DNA of 64,000 nucleotides from Maratus speciosus (GCA_963932465.1 OZ010792.1:284501836-284565835); one strand, 5' to 3'. Positions 22,030 to 34,129 are shown, counted from the first letter of the stretch. Numbers and translations: made by a program. Notes: generated from the sequence alone by a model not told the origin.

Positions 22030-22960
22030 TCAATAGTTAGTAGAGCCTCCCAGAGAAGCAATTACAACCGTAAACCTCCTGGGCAGGCTTTCTACAAGTC
22101 CTTGTATGACAGCTAGTGGTATATTTTTCCCATTCGGCTTGGAGAAGACAGGTAAGTTCCTTCAGTTGCCGCACCCCTTAATCCGACTCGTCCCAGAGGT
22201 TTTCGATTGGGTTCAGGTCTGGTCTCTGGACAGACCAGTGTAATTGATTAACCCCATTGTCACCATACCAATCCATGGTGGATCACGCAATATGACAGCT
22301 GTCGTTGTCATCCTGGAAGCAACACGGGTCCAACCGTAGAACTGCCACAACGTAGGAAGTACACTGTCATCCAGAATAGTGCAGTAGGCGTTCGGTGTTG
22401 AGCTTACCATGAATTGGGATCAAGGTTCCCAGACGAAATCAAGAAAAACATCCCAGACCATAATCCCACCTCCGCCGAACTTAACTGTGGGCATAATGCA
22501 TTCCGGAAGGAGACGTTCACCAGACAGACGTCAGACCCAGACCCTACAATCCGAACGATAGAGGGTAAAACTTGATTCATCACTCCAGAGAATCCGTTTC
22601 GACTGATTTATGGTCCACTGTGGACGTGCTTTGCACCACCTTAATCGAGTAGCGCGGTTGCACTTGGTGATCAAAGGCTTATGGGCTGCAGCACAACCAT
22701 GAAAACCAAGCAGGTGAGCTTCCTTACGGATGGTATACATCGAAAGAACACACACGGATGCCTGTTGAAACTCTTGGCGCATGTGTGCCATTGGTAGTGT
22801 ACGGTTCTTCCGAATTTCTCTGGACAGCACCCCTCAGTCTCTCTGTCTCAGTTTCATGGATCTGCCGACTCTGGGCATATTCCGACAACCACCGCTCATC
22901 TTCCACTTCTAAATCATATAAGCAACAGTCGATTTTGGGTAATTCATCTCGCTAGATACA
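22030..22960 (-). pseudogene. Tc1 transposase pseudogene
   Basis: Minus-strand fragments in several frames join into a Tc1-type DDE transposase. The helix-turn-helix part includes LPMAHMRQEFQQASVCVLSM and KEAHLLGFHG. A catalytic-core segment reads KRILWSDESSFTLYRSDCRV, with the first Asp in W-S-D-E. A DDNDSCHIA-like segment follows in a shifted frame with the second Asp, and an L-N-P-I-E-N-like region near 22200 is also frame-disrupted. At least three stops or frameshifts separate the parts. The N-terminal end is cut by the palindrome at 22978. The enzyme would cut and paste DNA at TA sites; this copy cannot. Confidence 0.82.
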
Positions 22961-22977
22961 TCCCTTAAGGGTCCTGT

Positions 22978-23367
22978 CCCTGCCGGCGAAGACACTCACG
23001 AGCTAATGCTAATCGTATGGGGAGGGATTTTTCTATTATCTCGTTTGCATTTCGACATTTTTAAATAATTTTTTTTGCATTGGATAGCTGAGGTTCGTCT
23101 CTACAGCGCACCGTGGTTACTTTTTAGATTTTGGATATTTTTAATAAAGTTACTTTCATTTTCAAAACCGGTTCTGAAAATGAAAGTGTCATTCTAAAAA
23201 ATATCTGCAACCAAAATCGAAAAAGTAACCAAGGTGCGCTGTAGAGACGGACCTCGGCTATCCAATGCAAAAAAAGTTATTTAAAAATGTCAAAATGCAA
23301 ACGAGATATTTGAAAAATCCCTCCCCATAGAATTAGCATTAGCTCGTGAGTGTCTTCGCCGGCAGGG
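22978..23367. repeat. 390-bp near-perfect palindromic element
   Basis: Begins CCCTGCCGGCGAAGACACTC and ends with its complement. The arms of ~185 bp stay complementary (GAGCTAATGCTAAT, CTCGTTTGCAT, GCATTGGATAGC, TCTCTACAGCGCACC) up to a centre near 23172 (CAAAACCGGTTCTG). No coding content. It lies inside the Tc1 element and so is younger. No clear TSD was found. Confidence 0.8.
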
Positions 23368-23574
23368 CATTTCCAGATCCGGATCAGCCATTTCTGTGGT
23401 ACCCGATGATTACACCTTTCTCGAAATCAGATAACTCTGTACTTCATGGCATCATGCATGCGACTGATGCCAATGCTGTTTCTGACAGCATATTTAATGG
23501 CGGGGAGCGTGACTTATATCAGGACCGCAGACATCGGCATTTGTTTAGGAGTCCAAATACTTATTGGTAGATAG

Positions 23575-24947
23575 TATATATGTATATCTATATCACACAT
23601 TAATTTCATTATTTATCTATGTTTCATAGAAAAAAAAATTGTTAAACTGTAAAAAAAAACAATAACTAAAGTTGTAATATTGTATGATAAAATTAATCTT
23701 GCAAAACTAGTTTTGCCACGATTTTCAGGTCTTATTTTTCAGTAGTCATTTTTAAAAAAAATATTGCTTATTACGTTTCCTTGCGGTTACAGATGAAAAA
23801 AATTGTAAAACAAAATTAATAAAATTTTTTAAATCCATAAAAATTAATCATACATATTTTTTTATATCTTGAAATAAAATTATTTTTAGTTATAATTTGT
23901 AAAAATTTTTATTTTTTTTTATTTACAAAAATAAAAGTTATTGTGACAAAATCGCTGAAAAAAGTTTTTCGAGATGAGTTTAAAGTTTTGACTTCGCAGG
24001 TTTACGTGGCTCAAAGTTTACGGGTTTTACGGCCACAATGTTAGGCATTTTCCTATCGGATTATCTGCGCGACAATCTTAAAGTTTCAAGCATTATAAAA
24101 AATACATTTTTTTATCCGTTTAACATTTCCTCGCTTACTTGTCAATACATTTAAAAAACCGCCAGCCCACTTTAAGTCACCATGTATTTGCGGGAATGAA
24201 GGAATGGAAAAAGAAAGCTTAGCTTCCTATTTTATGCATTTACTTTTTTTAAAAATCCCATTTCATTTTCTTTACGACGGCAGTTCTGCAAGCGAACGAG
24301 ATGAGCCAACTATCAAATTAACGTTACTTTCCATTGATATCTACAATTATGTAGACAATTTTTTCACTGAGCAATAACTATTTAATGTTTGAAAAAATTC
24401 CATTACGAATATCGTTGTTTGAATTGGAAACCTAATATTTCAAGGTACTACACTATATGTCGGAGATGGCAAAAAAAAAATAATTTCAGTTTCTGAGCCT
24501 CGTGTTCATCGTTTTTCTCTATTCCCCAAAGCAATCTTTGGGAATCTAGAGTTCGTTGATATTCATTATCTTTTGAGTGCCTGGAAGTATGTGGAATGCA
24601 GATATTTTCCAAGAGAAAAATGCAAAAGGATTCGTAATGCAGGGGAAGAGAATTGTTAATAACAAATCGAAACACTTATCAAATGATCCTATTTATAAAA
24701 ACAGTTATTTAGATTTAAATATTAATATTTTTAAGAAACAGGAAATATTTTTGAAACAAGATGATGTAATTAAATGAATGTTATTATAGAGAATCAAATT
24801 AATTCGTGATAAATAAATGTTAAATAAACTTTCTATAAAACAAAGTTCTATAAAAACTAGAGAAATAACTTATGTTTATTGCTTTGACTTGTTTGTAATA
24901 AAATTCTAGGAAGTTTTTTGTGTGGTATTCACACCCATTTTAAAGTA
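23575..24947. other. AT-rich stretch with one repeat block
   Basis: 23575-24499 holds nothing I recognise. 24500-24835 is a diverged single copy of the repeat seen at 6345-7325 (CCCCAAAGCAATCTTTGGG, GAGAAAAATGCAAAAGG, TAGATTTAAATATTAATATT). No gene is supported. A 66-codon frame across the repeat is not shared by the other copies. Confidence 0.4.
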
Positions 24948-25465
24948 AGGTACTTGTACCAATATGGACAGTGCTCTCAATATGGACACCCCTAATATCT
25001 TTAAAAGTAACAATTTTGATCGAGAGATGGCGCTACATGTCCGTGAAGAAAAGAAGGTGAAAAGATAATTAAGCCTGGAAAGGGCAAAAAAAAAAAAAAA
25101 CGCGCTGTTCGCCATTTGGAAGGAAACTTGTTGTTTCGTGGTGTGCTGATTGTAATTACAGCTAAGTTTAAATTCTTATTAGATATGGTAAAATTGCTTT
25201 AAATATTGAAAAGTGGAATGTTTTAGAAAGCTGATAAAACATATTTTCGATTGCTATTGCATATATTGCTTTAAAATGTCTTCTTTGTTTATTTATTACA
25301 AGATTTAGTAAAACTATGCCCGATTCCCAATATGGACACCTTATGTCCACATTAGTAATACAGCAAGTGAATCTTCAGATTCACAAATTTGTAAAATATC
25401 TGTTTAATGTCACCTGAACAATCCTCCAAGAAACCTCTTCCAAGAAAAAAATCCTCCAAAAACCC

Positions 25466-25699
25466 TTGCAGAAAAATCAAAAGAAGCCTCCCATCAGTAG
25501 GATATCTGTTGGCGAAATCGCAGGTAAAAGCAATATGACTTCCTCAACAAAGGAGAGCTGGTATTGCTTCTTATGCAGTACTGATGCTGTTGCAGAAATA
25601 CGGCTATGCGACACATGCGGCAGATATCTCCACGAGGACTGTTTGGGACTTACAGCCCATGATGAAGAAGTTTTTATTTGTCCATCCTGTGAAGACTGA
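25466..25699 (+). pseudogene. PHD-type zinc finger, probably transposase C-terminus
   Basis: A 77-residue frame ending at a TGA. Residues from about 32 to 77 read W-Y-C-x2-C ... C-D-T-C-G-R-Y-L-H-E-D-C ... F-I-C-P-S-C, a complete C4HC3 PHD-like pattern (C-x2-C, C-x2-C, H-x2-C, C-x2-C). Some arthropod pogo-family transposases carry a C-terminal zinc finger of this sort, and the frame sits inside pogo-like TIRs near their end, so I read it as the tail of a transposase whose DDE part was deleted. The upstream residues are Lys/Pro/Ser-rich linker. All metal ligands are present, which is unusual for a dead fragment. A captured host domain is the alternative. Confidence 0.55.
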
Positions 25700-25980
25700 A
25701 TAATAACAAATGTAAATTCTGTAGACAGATGCAATAAAGCTAAGCAAAACCAACTATATTATTTCATAATATTTTGTAGTAACTGAGGTGCTTTGCATGG
25801 GTCTTCGAAGAGCCACAACTGATAATGACCCTCCCCCCCCCCTTCTAAAGTGCATGTTCTGAAGATATTTACTGTCCCCCGCCCCTTCCCGCAATACTTT
25901 AAAATCTATTTCTTTTATCCTTTCTCCTCTAAAATCCCTTGGAAGAGTGGCTCTTCCATACACCCTGTGTAATAGGTCAA

Positions 25981-26042
25981 TAAGGAGCCACCTGTCCCTA
26001 ATATGGACATGCATGTTCATAATAAGGACAGGTGGTTCCTTA
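25981..26042. repeat. 62-bp palindrome with TIR-like motifs
   Basis: AAGGAGCCACCTGTCC pairs with GGACAGGTGGTTCCTT (one mismatch). The inner part TAATATGGACATGCATG is itself nearly self-complementary. TAATATGGACA repeats the CAATATGGACA of the surrounding element's termini, as if two ends were joined head to head. Confidence 0.6.
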
Positions 26043-26491
26043 TATGGACACTTGTAAACATTTTTTGTTTTTATCATTAAAATTAAACTAGAATAACTAC
26101 AAGGTCGCTAATTTTAATAATGATAGTCAACAATCCAGGGATGGTGGTAATATATTTTTGGAGTCCTATGACGTGTACACGGGGGTGAAAAACATCAATT
26201 TTCCTTAGGGTGTCCATATTGGGTACAGATACCTTACATTATAGACATGATGGGCAACACTTGGAAGTGCGACCGAATCACACAAAATTAATGAAAAACA
26301 AGTGGGTGATTGCACAGAGGGTTTCGTTTAACATTCTTTTCAAAACACTTTATCCTTTAATTAATAAATCCAAATTGTTAATATATAATTATTAAATATT
26401 GAACCCTTTTCAATAAGAAGATAGACGGCAACACCATTGAATTTAATTTTAAAATGATTACAATTGGAAGATATATTTTTTAATCAATTAA

Positions 26492-26792
26492 CCCTTTGCA
26501 CTCGAGAGCTCCGGAGCGGAGCCATTTAAAATTTGTCTGCAAACTCGAGGGCTCCGCTACGGAGACAATGCAAATAATTTTGTGATACCTGTCTAGAAAA
26601 GCCAAGATTACATAGTGCAATTGTTTCGAGAGGTATCACACTTTGGATGATTACAAAATGTAATAATTTTATAATTTTTTTTATATATCATAAAATTTGT
26701 ATTCATAAAGAATTAAAAAAATAATAAGATATAACTAAAATCAGTTCGAGTTGCTGGTAATACGAATGAAAAAAAACTTCGAGTGCAAAGGG
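26492..26792. mobile_element. piggyBac-type MITE, 301 bp
   Basis: CCCTTTGCACTCGAG on the left and TTCGAGTGCAAAGGG on the right, flanked by TTAA at 26488-26491 and 26793-26796. CTCGAG(A/G)GCTCCG is repeated in direct orientation just inside the left end. The CCC-start TIR with a TTAA TSD is the piggyBac signature. No coding content. Confidence 0.9.
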
Positions 26793-26796
26793 TTAA

Positions 26797-28983
26797 ACAT
26801 ATTCCAAAACTGCTTTTCAGACAATCGTAACAGCATACGTTTGCGTAAAGCATATTTAATTACATGATTTAATTTTAATTTTAAAAAACCCTTAAAATGT
26901 CAAAAAATACGAAAATTCTCTTAATTAAATCCATCGGACAATGAAATGTGGTCAGTTTCATATTTCGTAGTTTCTAAAAAAAGTATTTTGGAATTAAAAA
27001 ATAATTAATAAAATATTTTTCAACTTTTGTCTTTAAAATGGTCAAAAACAAAATTATAAAAATTCTGTAAAATTGAATTTATTAGGTAATGAAATCTATT
27101 CCGAGGAAAATATTTCAAACTCCGGCGCAAAATATCGGATCGGGAACCTTTTGATTAGCAAGCAGATGCGCTACCACAGATCTATCTAGATTGCGCGAAA
27201 AAGGCTATAATTAGGTTTTGTTTTAAAATCTAAATAGCAAAAATGGTCGTATGTCATTAAATTAATTCATTTAATTTAAATAATATAAGACTTTTTCAAA
27301 ATGTTATGATTTTGCTCGCCGTCGGAGGTGTTTAGCTATAAGAATGCAAAATTTCAAGACTCTAACTTATACAGTTTCTGAGAACGAGTTCAGTGATGGA
27401 CAGACAGAAGAGTTGAATGACTAACAAAAAAAAAAGAATGAAAGAAAACTATTTTTATTTTGCACTGGGGAATCAATTACTAATTGTGGCAACTCATCTG
27501 TCTCTAAATACTTTTCATTATTGTAACAAACAAATGTTCATTGTTGAGGGAGATTTAAAAAAAAAATCATGTATGAATTTATTTTAAAAAGTCGTAAAAA
27601 TCCACTAAACTGAGCTATAGTATTTAAGGAAATTTCATTCGAAAGTACATTTTTTCTTCCCTATTCGGTGATATAAAAACTGTAAAAAAAAAAAGCCTTG
27701 CAGTAGGTAATTGTTTGACATTTTCAAATTGATGTAATAGTGGATAACTCCCACATTCCTAAGATCAAAAGCTTTCGCAAGTCCTGATCATTTTTCACAC
27801 TATTTTGTACCGCAAAGCTGCGAACAGATTTCATAAGGGTTCTGTTATTTCAACTCATGTCCCTATTAAAAACTTTTAACATGATCGCAACGTTATTTTC
27901 AAATGTCATTTTCCTTTTACTAAATGTAATCAGAATGACCTATTAATCTAAAGTTTATAGCATTTCTTTTGGTAATTGTAAATTATCTTTTACATCAGTC
28001 AAACTAAGTATCAAATAATTACAAGGATATCTGAGCACAAAATTGCATAAATCTGTAACATGACAACATATCCATGTATTTATTTTTTACTGTGCTAAAA
28101 ATATTCACAGTAAGATAATTGAAAGTTTTAGAACGTGTATTTATTTATTTAGATACAAATAAGATAGTTCTTAAGGAAAAATTATCTTCCTTTTATCTAT
28201 TTGTATTGTTGTATTCTGCCAATTTTTATTCGTTTCTTTCAATATTACACATTTTCTTTTCTTAATAAAAATGAAAATTTTTTTCATATAAATTTTTCCT
28301 TTGATTTTATCTATAAAACTTTTATTTTTCTCCAGTGTTTTAATCTACTTTATATTACATCTATTTATTTACACTCTGATAATACACTTCCCCTCTATTC
28401 CTATATTCTTCTTTTATCATTAATTAAGAATTTTTTTTTTATTTTACTAATTATTATAATCATAATCTAATTTCTCATATTTTTTAAATTTTAATTTCTT
28501 TGTCTGTGTATCATTATTCTGAAACATTTCAATATAGTTCAGTTTTATAAATAGTTTGTGTATGTTTTTTCCTTTTCTTTGTGAAAATGTGTGTGCTGTG
28601 GCTACGTTTGCTACACTCACATATATTTTCTTAATCCTCCGTCGAAATAACAGATTTATTGTTCAAAGATTTCACTGAATCTCCTTTACGATTTTTTATT
28701 TATATCAAAGGATCAAATACTCCCTTGCAGCATACGTTTTTATTCTTAGTGGGATAACTACTATTGCGAATAACCTTATGATGATGAGAGATGATAATTA
28801 GAGGCTCTCGAAAGCATTGTTGTGTTCGTTAATCACAATGAATAAACAAATATCTATTTCTATGCATTGTTTCATATTAGTTCTATTTTGAATTCTGCCG
28901 AAACCATTATATTTGTAGAAAGATTTATTGTTAGATATAGTACAGTTATAGTCAGGTTTTACTTAACTTGAAAATGGATTATA
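26797..28983. other. AT-rich stretch, no gene recognised
   Basis: About 2.2 kb. It includes a tRNA-like patch (27120-27190) and a block near 27560-27740 with landmarks shared with 9590-9740. An AT-rich Phe/Ile/Leu frame at 28201-28470 is low complexity and not credible as a gene. Confidence 0.4.
27120..27190 (-). other. Possible tRNA-derived remnant
   Basis: On the minus strand TGGTAGCGCATCTG resembles a tRNA A box, GCTAATC could be an anticodon-loop trace, and GGTTCCCGATCC resembles a B box about 20 bases later. I could not pair a proper acceptor stem, so this is at best a decayed tRNA or a SINE head. Confidence 0.3.
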
Positions 28984-29735
28984 CAGGGTGTTTCAAAATT
29001 ACATGTCAGAAATGTAAAGGCAGGTAGAGTGGACCTTAGTAAGCAGATTTCGCAAAGGAAAGTCGGTGCGGAAATACAGCTTTGAGGCAGTAAAGGGCGC
29101 TGTTGAGTTCGACGCGACGGATGAAAGCGCTTTTCTGACTTAAATCGTCATTCACCGCACGGATTTCGGGCAACATGCATTGTTACATCAATGCGGTGCA
29201 TGTTGAAATGCATTTCATGTATGTAGCTGCGCAAGGAAATGGCTCACACCCAACGCACGTCCAACGGTTCTCAAGATTTTCAAAGGACATTTTTCTACTT
29301 TGCATAATATTGCTTTTTCAATTGCAAAAATTCTACGATATCCAGTGCCCGTATCACGCTTCGAGGCATAAACTGATCCACTTACGCACAATTCCCGATG
29401 AAGACACCCAAATGTTCGGCGATCCGACAGATTCCTACTTGGAAATCGTTTCATGTACATTTTTTGAACAGCCGCTTCATTTTCTTGCGTAGCCTCATAC
29501 GTGACATGCATGTCGGCAAGCTCCCCATTGGTGTAACGACGCACGTTGCACGAAATCCGTCCGGGGAATGACGATTCAAGCCAGAGAAATACTTTTATCC
29601 ACTGAACTCAACAGCCCTCCACCCTCTACCGCCTCAACGCTGCATTTCCGCACTCATATTCCTATATGAAATTTGCTTACCAAGGTCTCCCCTACCTGTC
29701 TTTACATTTTTGACACATAATTTTCAAACACCCTG
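28984..29735 (-). mobile_element. mariner-like deletion derivative
   Basis: Ends: CAGGGTGTTTCAAAATTA on the left, and CAGGGTGTTTGAAAATTA in reverse complement of the right, continuing through a shared GTAAAG(G/A)CAGGTAG. TA flanks at 28982-28983 and 29736-29737. It encodes only the N-terminal helix-turn-helix part of a transposase; the catalytic domain is deleted, leaving 752 bp. Confidence 0.88.
29215..29544 (-). pseudogene. mariner-like transposase N-terminus (DUF4817-type HTH)
   Basis: A 109-residue frame starting MRRYTNGELADMHVTYEATQ. This matches the Y-T-N-x-E-L-A-D-M-H start of a transposase group abundant in arthropods (DUF4817-type helix-turn-helix). It continues with RFPSRNLSDRRTFGCLHREL and a second HTH-like VGRALGVSHF, after which the DDE domain should follow but is missing. 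Family DNA-binding domains recognise the TIRs. A fragment protein could in principle bind the ends without cutting. The plus-strand frame at 29175-29492 is its mirror. Confidence 0.75.
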
Positions 29736-29737
29736 TA

Positions 29738-30058
29738 TACAGTTTTTTTTTTCTGAAACAACATTTAGGTGTACTCTCAGTTAAACTCTAGAAAGTCGCG
29801 ATTTCTGTGATCTGCCTTTGAGTGACTTCTGCCAAGTGTAAGTCAAACATATTTGTTGTCAACACATTATACACAAAACTTAACAAATATCATAGATATA
29901 ATACTATAATACGATAGAGAATACATATAATACGAAACTCTTAAGAAGAATTTTAAAATTTTAAATTTAAGTAAATATTTATTAAATTTTTTTCCTTCTT
30001 ATATTCACAAAAGGTAAGTGGTACGCGTAACCCTAAAAAATGTACTGTATACATGTAT
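29738..30058. other. AT-rich spacer
   Basis: No feature recognised between the mariner-like element and the TSD (ATATACAT, 30059-30066) of the next element. Confidence 0.5.
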
Positions 30059-30455
30059 ATATACATTAGTGATGGGCGATTCTGGAAAATTCAGGAATCG
30101 ATTAAAATCGACATCGTATAAAACTGAATCGATCACAATAAGAATCGATTCCCAAATTCTAGAATCGATACTTGAATCGATATTTCGATAGTCACAGATT
30201 CGCACAGATAAGCTCAAAAATATTAATTTCAAAACTTGGCGAATCAGCAGAGCCGTAGCGACCATCTCCCATACCTCACATTTAAAGGGTAGACAAAGTC
30301 AGGGTCCAAGTCGTAAGCTATTACAGACCTTTGAGTCAAATCTCAAATAATAAAGTTTTTAACTTTGAAATTATTAGTTTTAAGATGTAATTTTACTACT
30401 ATTGTAATTTAGATTTTATTTAAATTTATTTTTTAAGAATGGTCTCGGTTAAATA

Positions 30456-30635
30456 CAAGTTGGAAATTGCGCGTCAAACGTGGCAAATGTGGTGCGCTCG
30501 TACTATAACAGTGCACTTCATAAGTGCATATCAATTTCATTCAGTTCGAAAGTCTGTAACATCCTTAAAATGCACTTGAAATAATTTTTTCCATTGGCCG
30601 TAATGTAACGAAAAACTTTTGACTGTCCCTGTATC
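30456..30635 (+). repeat. 174-bp-unit family, truncated copy C
   Basis: Starts ACAAGTTGGAAATTG, includes GTGGTGCGCTCGTACTATAA and ends at TTTTGACTGTCCCTGTA. This is the 5' end of the family seen at 2909-3512, in the same orientation. The matching point in hAT copy 1 (about 12808, after CTCGGTCAGATA) lacks it, so it inserted after the two copies separated. Confidence 0.7.
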
Positions 30636-32742
30636 ATAATCATATGTAAATCATTGTGATTTTCTTCCAGCCTGAATTAAAATTTAAATTTTCAGGGACA
30701 TAATTCACGTTGCCTTAAGAACAGATTTAGTATTCTTACAATTTGAGTTTAATAATGTAACTAGCAAAGTTTATTAAAGTTCTTTTATTAAAAAAAAAAA
30801 AAAAAAAAAAATCGTCGCTGCAAGACGTGAAAATTTAGTTTTCTCAGAAGAAATAAAAATCAATTAATTTTACTGTCTTAGAAGGATAGTGGACGCACAT
30901 GTATATTGCTTGGAAATCTTTAACATTATAGCTAGTAACTAGCAGGTTCCCCCTAATATGAAATCTCGAAACGAACGAACCGCGAACCGGGTTCCCGCAG
31001 CCTACAGCACCGTATAGGTGTATCCCCCCCCCCCAATTTTTGACATTCATCGTTTAAAAATTTTTTATTATGTGTTATAAACTATCTTAAAATTTCAAAC
31101 AAATCGCCCTGTTATATTTTCTAATTTTGTTCTGGCCCTTCCCTCTATCCCCCCCCCCCTCCGAAATGTGACGCGCCATTCCTTTTTATAATTTTTTATC
31201 ATGTGTTATAAACAATCTTAAACGAAACTCCTTTATACAACCTATCCGAAGATACATTAGTCTAGGGGGTGGTAGTCTTAAGCAAGAATTCTAGATATTT
31301 GTGAAATTACTATTCGAAAATAGTGGTGTGAACACTTATAAAATTTTTGATATTGAAAAGGTAGTAATTATCTCAGCCCGCCGTCAAAGAACCGCACGCT
31401 AAACGGTAGAAAACATTAATGCTGCTATAAAAAATCACGTGACTGCCTTTAAAAAAAAAGCATTTAATAGAAATAAACCAATTAGGGAAATAATGATTAA
31501 TATCTCAGCTTGTAATTAAGATAATATTTTTTCAAATTTCTGAAAGGAGATTTTTTTTTTTTTTTTTTTTTTGCATCGCCCTGTCCAAGTTTCGAATTTT
31601 TATGCCCCTTACATTCCAAGATGTGGTCCCCTTTTAAAACAGTACAAAATTCTCGGGAATCACTTTGTTTAAATTGTTAAATATATTATTTGAAAAAAAA
31701 AAAAAAGGTTTTAAAGTATTTTAGCACGTATTTTCATACCTACACCCTTAAAAAAAATTAATAACATACAGGGGATCCTTTAGTTTCGGAAAGCTCCGAA
31801 ATTTCATAAAATTCAAAGTATCATAAATCAGTAAGTTTGGTTGTAAACGACTGAAATTTTTATAATACAACTTACACAAACGCTTTGACAAACTTGTGAA
31901 ATACCGCTTAACTAACGAGAACCTTGAGTCACGTGGATTTAAAGCAAGAATGATAAGTTTAAAATGGAAAAGAGACGAAATTTGTTATTACCATTCATAA
32001 ATAGTGCTCACCAAGAGCTGCAGATATAATATCAGTGTTTAGTTGGTAAACAAATGACTCGGGAAGAATGTCAAAAAAGGTCCCATTGAAATTGGACCAT
32101 AATTAAGAAAATTGGGATGGGGGGGGGGATGTATTGGTGATGAACTGGAAAAGTACAGCTTAATAAACTAGTAACCCAAATAACTTGGCTCCTAAACTAA
32201 AAATATAACAATTTAACATAGAAAGAAAAAGGCTCTTATGCGAAATTTGACAGCAGTTCTGCCTTTAAAACAGTAAATCCGAAAGAATAAATCTATATTC
32301 CTTTGAAATTACTGTCAAAAATATCAATAAAAAAGTTGGAGCACGATTGACCCTTACCAAAAAGAAGGAAGGCTAGAAACAGAAAATAAAAGATCACATT
32401 AAAAGCTTTCCAACGATATGTTATACGATATGTTTTGGAAGAAACAAAAAATATCCTCCCCCCCCCCCACCGAGGGAGCAGGTAAGCCCCAAACGGTCGG
32501 AGGGGCGACTCAAAAGTATCTTTGGTCAAGGTTTCAAAATGTGGCTTTATAATAAAATAAAACAAGAATTGGACATTTTAAAAATTGCATGCAAATTTTG
32601 AACGGCCCTGTAAATTAAGATTAGCGAGGAAAAGGGGAGAGGGGGGTGGAGAGATTAGAAGGGACGAACTTGAAAAATACAATATAATAAACTAGTAACC
32701 TGAATAACTAGGCTTCTAAACAAAAGTTTAACGATTTAACAT

Positions 32743-32942
32743 AGTGTTGAATTCAGGGGGTAGCCCGGGAGGACATCCCTCCCGGGACATTGAAATGTCC
32801 CTCCCGTAAGTTTTGAGATTTTATGCTTTTTAATGGACAAATGTGCACCCCTCCCCCCCCCCCCCAATTACGGAACTCTGAAATACCCCCGCCCGGAGTT
32901 GCATATATCCCTCCCTGAGAAAAATACCTGCATTCAACACTG
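32743..32942. mobile_element. GTGTTGAATTCAG-type MITE, copy 4
   Basis: AGTGTTGAATTCAGGGGG at the left and ATTCAACACTG at the right. Flanked by TTTAACATA and TTTAACCTA, a near-perfect duplication. Contains CCCTCCCGG motifs and C-runs. Confidence 0.65.
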
Positions 32943-33877
32943 ATTTAACCTAGAAAGTAAAAAAAGGCTCTTATACAAAATTTTACAGCAATTCTGGCAC
33001 TAAAACAGCAAAATTGGAAGAATTGATTCAACCCGAATCGTGGATCGACCGTGATGCGATTTGTATTGAAGTAAATCAAAACATAACGATTCGACATTGC
33101 ATCTAAAGAATTGAAGTAAATCAAAATATAACGATTCGACATTGCATCTAAAGAATTGAAGTAAATCAAAAAAATAACGATTCTGAAGATCGCATCTGAA
33201 GTTCGACATTGGCATCGAATCTGAACTGAATCGATTCACCGTTTCTGATCCAAGGGCAGAATCAATGCGTTCCTCTTTTCTTGCTTTCTTTTGTCTTTAG
33301 AAAAATAAAGTGTTGTTTTCGTGAAAATTTTCGACTTCCGGTTTCTAAGGATTTATAGTTTTAGAACTTCTTGTCTGGAATACGATTTGACTATTTTTAT
33401 AAATTTTTTGTCTGTCAGTCTGTCTATTTGTTTGTCTCTGACAAAAAAATTGTGAGCGGTCTATTTCAAGAACTAATGCATGGAATCTGTTGAAACTTTA
33501 GATTCAGTTAGACCTTCATATAAATTGGTGCTGTTTACTTTTTGGTGAAAATCGCTCAACAGGTGGCGCTGCTATGCTGCATTTTTCATGATTTCCGCAA
33601 GATTGCTACCTCAAGAACTAATGCACGAATATTCACCAAACTTCAGATTCAATTTGACGTTGACATAAGTTGTTGAGGATTAGGTTTTGATGTAAATCTA
33701 CCGGCAGGTGGCGCTGCTATGCTGCATTTTTCCCGATTTTCGCAATAGCTCTATCTCAAGAACTAATACACGGATTTTCATAAAACCACATTCAGTTAGA
33801 CGTTGGCATAAATTGCTGCTTATTAGGTTTCGGTGTAAATGGCCCAACAGGGGGCGTTGCTATGCTGATTTTATCAG

Positions 33878-34047
33878 CAGAGTTGAATTCAGACATTTTT
33901 CTCCGGGACAATTCAGAGGGGGAGGGGATTGGACTTTTGTACATTTTAATGTACAAAAAGCATAAAATCTCAAACTTTCTGGGGGGCATTTGAATGTTGC
34001 GGGGGGGGGGATGTTACCCTCCTGGGCCATCCCCTGAATTCAACACG
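33878..34047. mobile_element. GTGTTGAATTCAG-type MITE, copy 5
   Basis: CAGAGTTGAATTCAGAC to CTGAATTCAACACG, after TTTTATCAG and before TTTTTCAGG. Confidence 0.6.
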
Positions 34048-34129
34048 TTTTTCAGGATTTAAATAATTTTAGGGATAATATCTAGAGAACTAATGAACGA
34101 AATTTCATCAATTTTTAATGTACAAAAAC

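Larger units (their letters stand above)
21964..23574 (-). mobile_element. Tc1-like element
   Basis: The inverted ends contain ATCTACCAATAAGTATTTGG on both sides, flanked by TA (21962-21963 and 23575-23576). It encodes a broken Tc1 transposase on the minus strand and is interrupted near the transposase N-terminus by a 390-bp palindrome (22978-23367). Its left end is only 16 bp from the 3' LTR, within a TATA-rich stretch. Confidence 0.88.
24948..26234 (+). mobile_element. pogo/Tigger-like element, deletion derivative
   Basis: TIRs: AGGTACTTGTACCAATATGG on the left; AGGTATCTGTACCCAATATG in reverse complement of the right end; both continue with GGAC. Flanking TA at 24946-24947 and 26235-26236. 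The only coding trace is a PHD-finger frame (25466-25699). An internal palindrome at 25981-26042 carries the same TAATATGGACA motif as the ends. At 1287 bp it lacks the DDE domain. Confidence 0.82.

Noticed and set aside
28201..28470. 89-codon Phe/Ile/Leu-rich frame that looks like a membrane protein
   Set aside because: Composition is what AT-rich DNA gives by chance; no start context or homologous motif.
29175..29492. 105-codon plus-strand frame
   Set aside because: Mirror of the mariner-like HTH frame on the minus strand, which has a clear family match.
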